DNA of 8,806 nucleotides from NCBI GenBank assembly GCA_015520425.1, contig WAQC01000112.1:1-8806 (forward strand), given 5' to 3'. The position numbers and the translations under genes are program-made. The notes under the pieces were generated by a model, which made no database searches, was not told the origin of the DNA, and worked only from the letters and a program-made list of their open reading frames with translations. Shown piece by piece: positions 6,516 to 8,806 of this stretch; position 1 is the stretch's first letter, and every line of letters begins with the position of its first letter. This DNA comes from Candidatus Pelearchaeum sp. Lineage in GTDB: Archaea; Thermoproteota; Nitrososphaeria_A; Caldarchaeales; Caldarchaeaceae.

Positions 6516-7061
6516 ATGAAGCGCGCCCTCTTGTTTATTGGGCATTTCATCTTTTTCACCATAGTATTCCCAAGCATATTGTATGTAATAGCATACTCAG
6601 TGAGAAGTGTTGCTGGGCTATCTTACTACGGAAATAGTATTATGTCTATTCTTGGATTATCTCTGGTAATAATAGGTGTTTGGATGATGCTACGCGCTGA
6701 AATAGATATGTACCGCTATGGTGGTAGCGGTACGCCTATCCCATTCTACTCTCCGCCACAGCGGCTTGTCAAAGAGGGAATCTATGGATGCACGCGAAAT
6801 CCCATGTATTTGGGAACAACCATAGAGTATGTCGGAATAGGATTACATATGGGCGAATACATAATGATTATCCTAGCTTTTATCATACTCTCTTTAGCCA
6901 TGATGCTTTATCTAAAGTATGAGGTGCCCTTTTTGTCTAGGAGATTTGGAGATGAATTTAATGAATACGTCTCATCCACACCACTATTATTACCCAATCT
7001 GGGCTGTGTCTTGAGGAGCTTTCTGCCCAGTCGGAGAGGCGGAAGCCGTAAAGGAGCATGA
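6516..7061 (+). CDS. Isoprenylcysteine/phospholipid methyltransferase-like membrane protein (PEMT/STE14 family)
   Basis: A 181-residue membrane protein of the S-adenosylmethionine-dependent methyltransferase family that includes ICMT/STE14 and phospholipid methyltransferases (PF04191 type). Membrane segments lie at about 5-28, 40-60, 100-112 and 115-133. The cofactor-binding signature is clear: SGTPIPFYSPPQRLVKEGIYGCTRNPMYLG (71-100) with RNPMYLG, then KYEVPFLSRRFGDEFNEY (134-151) with the conserved glutamate and FGxEFxxY. The methyl acceptor is unknown; archaeal members need not methylate prenylated proteins. It lies 48 bases after the permease gene and its stop overlaps the ATPase ATG by four bases (ATGA), so it is embedded in the transporter cluster. 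That suggests co-expression, though not necessarily a shared pathway. A perfect hairpin (6710-6733) lies inside it. No good ribosome site precedes the ATG at 6516. Confidence 0.85.
   Translation: MKRALLFIGHFIFFTIVFPSILYVIAYSVRSVAGLSYYGNSIMSILGLSLVIIGVWMMLRAEIDMYRYGGSGTPIPFYSPPQRLVKEGIYGCTRNPMYLGTTIEYVGIGLHMGEYIMIILAFIILSLAMMLYLKYEVPFLSRRFGDEFNEYVSSTPLLLPNLGCVLRSFLPSRRGGSRKGA
6710..6733 (+). other. Inverted repeat, 9-bp stem with 6-base loop, inside the methyltransferase gene
   Basis: GTACCGCTA, loop TGGTGG, then TAGCGGTAC: a perfect 9-bp stem that could form in the transcript between the permease and ATPase genes. It encodes the Tyr-Arg-Tyr-Gly-Gly-Ser-Gly loop before the cofactor motif. By a rough count, about 0.3 such repeats would be expected by chance in a window this size, so it is suggestive only. 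No T-run follows, so it is not a terminator. Confidence 0.5.
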
Positions 7062-7921
7062 GAAGACTATATCATGTAGTTCTGTTATTACTTAAGCATC
7101 AAAAAGCCCCAAAGGGTGTCGTTATGGTAGTCAGCGAAGAACCAAGAACAGCCACGAAGGTCTTAGAGTCTATACTGGAGTGTAGAGACATTCATGTGAG
7201 TTATAATTTGAGGAAAGGCATGGTTGTGAAGGTTTTTGAGGGCCTTTCTATAAGTGTTCGCTATACCGAGTTTCTAGGGATAGTCGGCCCTAGCGGTTGT
7301 GGTAAGACGACGCTCCTCAAAGTTATGGCTGGTTTGGTTAAGCCTTCAGTAGGGGCGGTCTATTACAAAGGCCAGCCACTAAACAGCCCTACACCAGCAA
7401 TAGCGCTTGTTCTCCAAAACTTCGCCCTCTTCCCATGGTATACCGTTCTGGAGAACGTTATGCTGGCACTAAGCAAGGACAAAGAGCTGTCCAAACAGGA
7501 TAAGTTGGAGCGTTGTAGAGCGTTCCTGAATATGGTCGGCCTCTCAGGCTTTGAATCCGCATACCCAGCAGAGCTTAGTGATGGCATGAAAAGAAAAGTA
7601 ATGCTCGCAAGAGCTCTAGTAACACAGCCAGATGTTCTATTGATGGATGAGCCGTTCAGTAACGTAGACCCACTAACCGCCATTTCCCTACGTAGGGAAA
7701 TAGAGTCCATGTGGCTGAGTGAGAGCCTCCCTCCAAGCTCTGTTGTCCTAGTATCGCATGATATTGAGGAGGTCGTAGAGCTTTGTGATAGGGTTATTGT
7801 ATTAACTCCGCGGCCTGCTAAGATTGCCGCAACGCTAGATATCTCACTGCCCCGACCTCGCATAAGGAGAAGCAGGGAGTTCTACGAATACGTGGATGAG
7901 ATATTCACGTTGATGAGCTAG
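7058..7921 (+). CDS. ABC transporter ATP-binding protein (nitrate/sulfonate/taurine type)
   Basis: ATPase subunit that should power the fused permease encoded upstream; it acts on the cytoplasmic face. Motifs in order: Walker A GPSGCGKTT (77-85), Q-loop at Q120 in LVLQNFALFPWYTVLENV (typical of the nitrate/sulfonate/taurine group), signature LSDGM (173-177), Walker B VLLMDEP (193-199), D-loop SNVD (201-204) and switch histidine H234 in VSHD. The third signature residue is Asp where the family usually has Gly. The ATG at 7058 overlaps the methyltransferase stop (ATGA) but leaves an odd hydrophobic 22-residue leader, and its AAGGAG is only one base away. The ATG at 7124 has GGTG five bases upstream and gives a more typical 265 residues; I rate the two starts about equal. 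Bacterial relatives often carry a C-terminal AAA-associated domain; it is absent here and is encoded separately at 7905-8417 on the other strand. Confidence 0.93.
   Translation: MRRLYHVVLLLLKHQKAPKGVVMVVSEEPRTATKVLESILECRDIHVSYNLRKGMVVKVFEGLSISVRYTEFLGIVGPSGCGKTTLLKVMAGLVKPSVGAVYYKGQPLNSPTPAIALVLQNFALFPWYTVLENVMLALSKDKELSKQDKLERCRAFLNMVGLSGFESAYPAELSDGMKRKVMLARALVTQPDVLLMDEPFSNVDPLTAISLRREIESMWLSESLPPSSVVLVSHDIEEVVELCDRVIVLTPRPAKIAATLDISLPRPRIRRSREFYEYVDEIFTLMS
7682..7701. other. Perfect 20-bp palindrome inside the ATPase gene
   Basis: ATTTCCCTACG followed by its exact mirror (TAGGGAAAT) gives an uninterrupted 20-bp two-fold symmetric sequence centred on TACGTA. It encodes Ile-Ser-Leu-Arg-Arg-Glu-Ile after the D-loop. 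A perfect 20-bp palindrome is expected by chance in under 1% of windows of this length, assuming even base composition. Its role, if any, is unknown: protein-binding site, transcript hairpin or coincidence. Confidence 0.6.
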
Positions 7922-8417
7922 TCGCACGTGCCTTGAAGCGTTTGTTATCTCCATTATATTCAAGGAGTTCTGCATAGAGAAGCCAATCCACCAAGAGTTC
8001 GTGCAGTTTTTCCACATTTTCTGCATAGAGACTTATCCCTGCTTTTTCAGAAAGATAAGAAGCAACCTCCTCGGCTGTGAAGCCTTCAGGTAGCTCGCGT
8101 GAGAGCTTTATCGCTGTTGCGAATGGCTCAATCTTCACAACTTCCTTCCTTAGTATCTGTTTCTTACCTGATGAACGGCTATTGCTGAGCTTCTGGCCTA
8201 GTGGTGTAACTATACATTCCCCATCTTCAACTGTGACTAGGCCTAGTTGTTCTGCGGCTTCAACGACGGGAAGTATTTGGTCTATATCTGTTTGGAGGTC
8301 GCGTGAGATTTGCGCTATTTCTGCGCGCCCACCTGAGGCTGCTACAACTTCTATAAGGCCTATAACCATGCCCAGACGGGCTTCGGGAGGAAAGAGCTTA
8401 GGCGGATGTTCGCTCAT
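7905..8417 (-). CDS. Stand-alone C-terminal AAA-associated domain protein (ABC ATPase partner)
   Basis: A 170-residue soluble protein resembling the C-terminal AAA-associated domain (PF09821) that bacteria fuse to nitrate/sulfonate-type ABC ATPases. Residues 11-75 (PEARLGMVIGLIEVVAASGGRAEIAQISRDL...ILPVVEAAEQLGLVTVEDGECIVTPLGQKL) give the characteristic GLxE...GG...L and winged-helix-like LTxxG pattern, followed by a helical half (86-155) with FTAEEVASYL. It is probably a regulatory or assembly subunit of the transporter encoded next to it; that is inference from the bacterial fusions and the neighbourhood. The gene runs opposite to the ATPase gene and their 3' ends overlap by 17 bases. The ATG at 8417 is preceded by AAAGGGGTAG, a plausible ribosome site. 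No cysteine cluster or membrane segment is present apart from a single Cys (C68). An alternative reading as a plain winged-helix regulator cannot be excluded. Confidence 0.82.
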   Translation of the reverse strand: MSEHPPKLFPPEARLGMVIGLIEVVAASGGRAEIAQISRDLQTDIDQILPVVEAAEQLGLVTVEDGECIVTPLGQKLSNSRSSGKKQILRKEVVKIEPFATAIKLSRELPEGFTAEEVASYLSEKAGISLYAENVEKLHELLVDWLLYAELLEYNGDNKRFKARATSSST

Positions 8418-8474
8418 CTACCCCTTTCGTCTGTAATGTTTATGTTGTTAAGAGATAAGGGTTTAGGCGCAAAT

Positions 8475-8482
8475 CTTAAATA
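8475..8482 (-). promoter_or_regulatory. Putative TATA box of the AAA-associated gene
   Basis: TATTTAAG on the minus strand overlaps the stop codon of the upstream glycosyltransferase gene. It predicts a transcript start near 8452, some 35 bases before the ATG at 8417. The gene may instead be read through from the glycosyltransferase, 58 bases upstream. Confidence 0.35.
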
Positions 8483-8806
8483 GAGAAGCCGCTACGCGTG
8501 CCGAGCTTCTCAATAATGCTAACCACTTCCTTAACACCACCCAATCGCGTGATAAGTTTCCCAATATCAAGCAAACGTTTATCATAGTAATCGCTGCTAC
8601 GCAGACGGTCTAACGCATCTTGCATAGACATAACGTTAAGCTCGCTTTCCTCAATCATTAGGCCAAGCCCAAGCTCAGCTACGCGCGTAGCATTGCCCCT
8701 CTGCTCCCCATGACGCGGGATTGGTATGAGGAGCATTTTACGGCCATAGAGAATGCATTTAGAGATTATGGTCAAACCACCCCTAGCAACAACAATATCA
8801 GAGGAC
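8476..8806 (-). CDS. MurG-like glycosyltransferase, C-terminal part (5'-truncated by window edge)
   Basis: The frame is open to the end of the window, so only the last 110 or so residues are seen; a TTG at 8775 is internal. The visible part begins SSDIVVARGGLTIISKCILYGRKMLLIPIPRHGEQRGNATRVAELGLG, the nucleotide-sugar binding half of GT-B glycosyltransferases of the MurG/GT28 type. In this family the RGG...T..E..YG.P motif and IPxPxHxEQxxNA contact the donor. The usual glutamate of the TxSE helix is replaced here by IISK, which is atypical. After that comes a Ser/Asp-rich helix region and a short C-terminal tail. In archaea such proteins often act in glycolipid or surface polysaccharide synthesis; the acceptor cannot be told. 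It is upstream of, and on the same strand as, the AAA-associated gene, 58 bases away. Confidence 0.82.
   Translation of the reverse strand, partial: SSDIVVARGGLTIISKCILYGRKMLLIPIPRHGEQRGNATRVAELGLGLMIEESELNVMSMQDALDRLRSSDYYDKRLLDIGKLITRLGGVKEVVSIIEKLGTRSGFSI

Noticed and set aside
6449..6637. A 62-codon plus-strand frame bridging the permease and methyltransferase genes
   Set aside because: It overlaps both real genes out of frame and encodes nothing recognisable.
7363..7863. A 166-codon open frame on the minus strand inside the ATPase gene
   Set aside because: It lies fully antisense to a gene with all ABC motifs; its Ser/Arg/Thr-rich translation has no recognisable domain.
8236..8247. 12-bp palindrome ACTAGGCCTAGT inside the AAA-associated gene
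   Set aside because: About two such palindromes are expected by chance in a window this size, and it has no promoter context.
8077..8436. A 119-codon open frame on the plus strand over the AAA-associated gene
   Set aside because: Antisense to a recognisable PF09821-type protein; its Ser/Arg-rich translation is typical of a shadow frame.
1..8806. tRNA, rRNA, CRISPR array, insertion sequence or integrase
   Set aside because: No cloverleaf-like sequence, regularly spaced repeat, transposase motif or terminal inverted repeat was seen on either strand.

Overview
The window looks like chromosomal DNA from a thermophilic archaeon, most likely TACK/Thermoproteota (Crenarchaeota-like). Three things point there. 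It carries the archaea-specific CoA pair, pantoate kinase and phosphopantothenate synthetase. It encodes a HTH_10 (bacterio-opsin-activator type) regulator. Its start regions look archaeal: TATA-like boxes about 25 bp before short-leader or leaderless genes, ATG/TTG starts, and GGTG-type ribosome sites inside operons. I cannot name the genus.

Layout. (1) Positions 1-897, plus strand: 3' part of an unrecognised polytopic membrane protein, cut by the window edge. (2) Positions 815-3220, minus strand: pantoate kinase, then phosphopantothenate synthetase (overlapping genes), then a HTH_10 regulator whose 3' end overlaps the membrane-protein gene tail to tail by 83 bp. (3) A divergent promoter region at about 3221-3438. 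(4) Positions 3439-7921, all plus strand: a thioredoxin with an N-terminal extension, a divergent polyprenyl diphosphate synthase, a duplicated (two-in-one) ABC permease of the anion/nitrate-sulfonate type, an isoprenylcysteine-methyltransferase-like membrane protein, and the ABC ATPase. (5) Positions 7905-8806, minus strand: a stand-alone 'C-terminal AAA-associated' protein, and the C-terminal part of a MurG-like glycosyltransferase that runs off the window.

How the genes fit together. Pantoate kinase and phosphopantothenate synthetase make two successive steps from pantoate to 4'-phosphopantothenate. The fused permease, the ATPase and the AAA-associated protein look like parts of one importer for a small anion. 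In bacteria the AAA-associated domain is normally the C-terminal tail of the ATPase; here it is a separate gene on the opposite strand. A methyltransferase sits inside the transporter cluster and a polyprenyl synthase directly precedes it. Whether these are functionally linked, for example through lipid modification, is open.

The points most worth a second look are the noncanonical second half of the polyprenyl synthase, the split transporter with an embedded methyltransferase, a four-cysteine cluster in the HTH regulator, the 83-bp convergent overlap, and a perfect 20-bp palindrome inside the ATPase gene. I found no tRNA, rRNA, CRISPR array or insertion sequence. No gene-free stretch exceeds about 220 bases.
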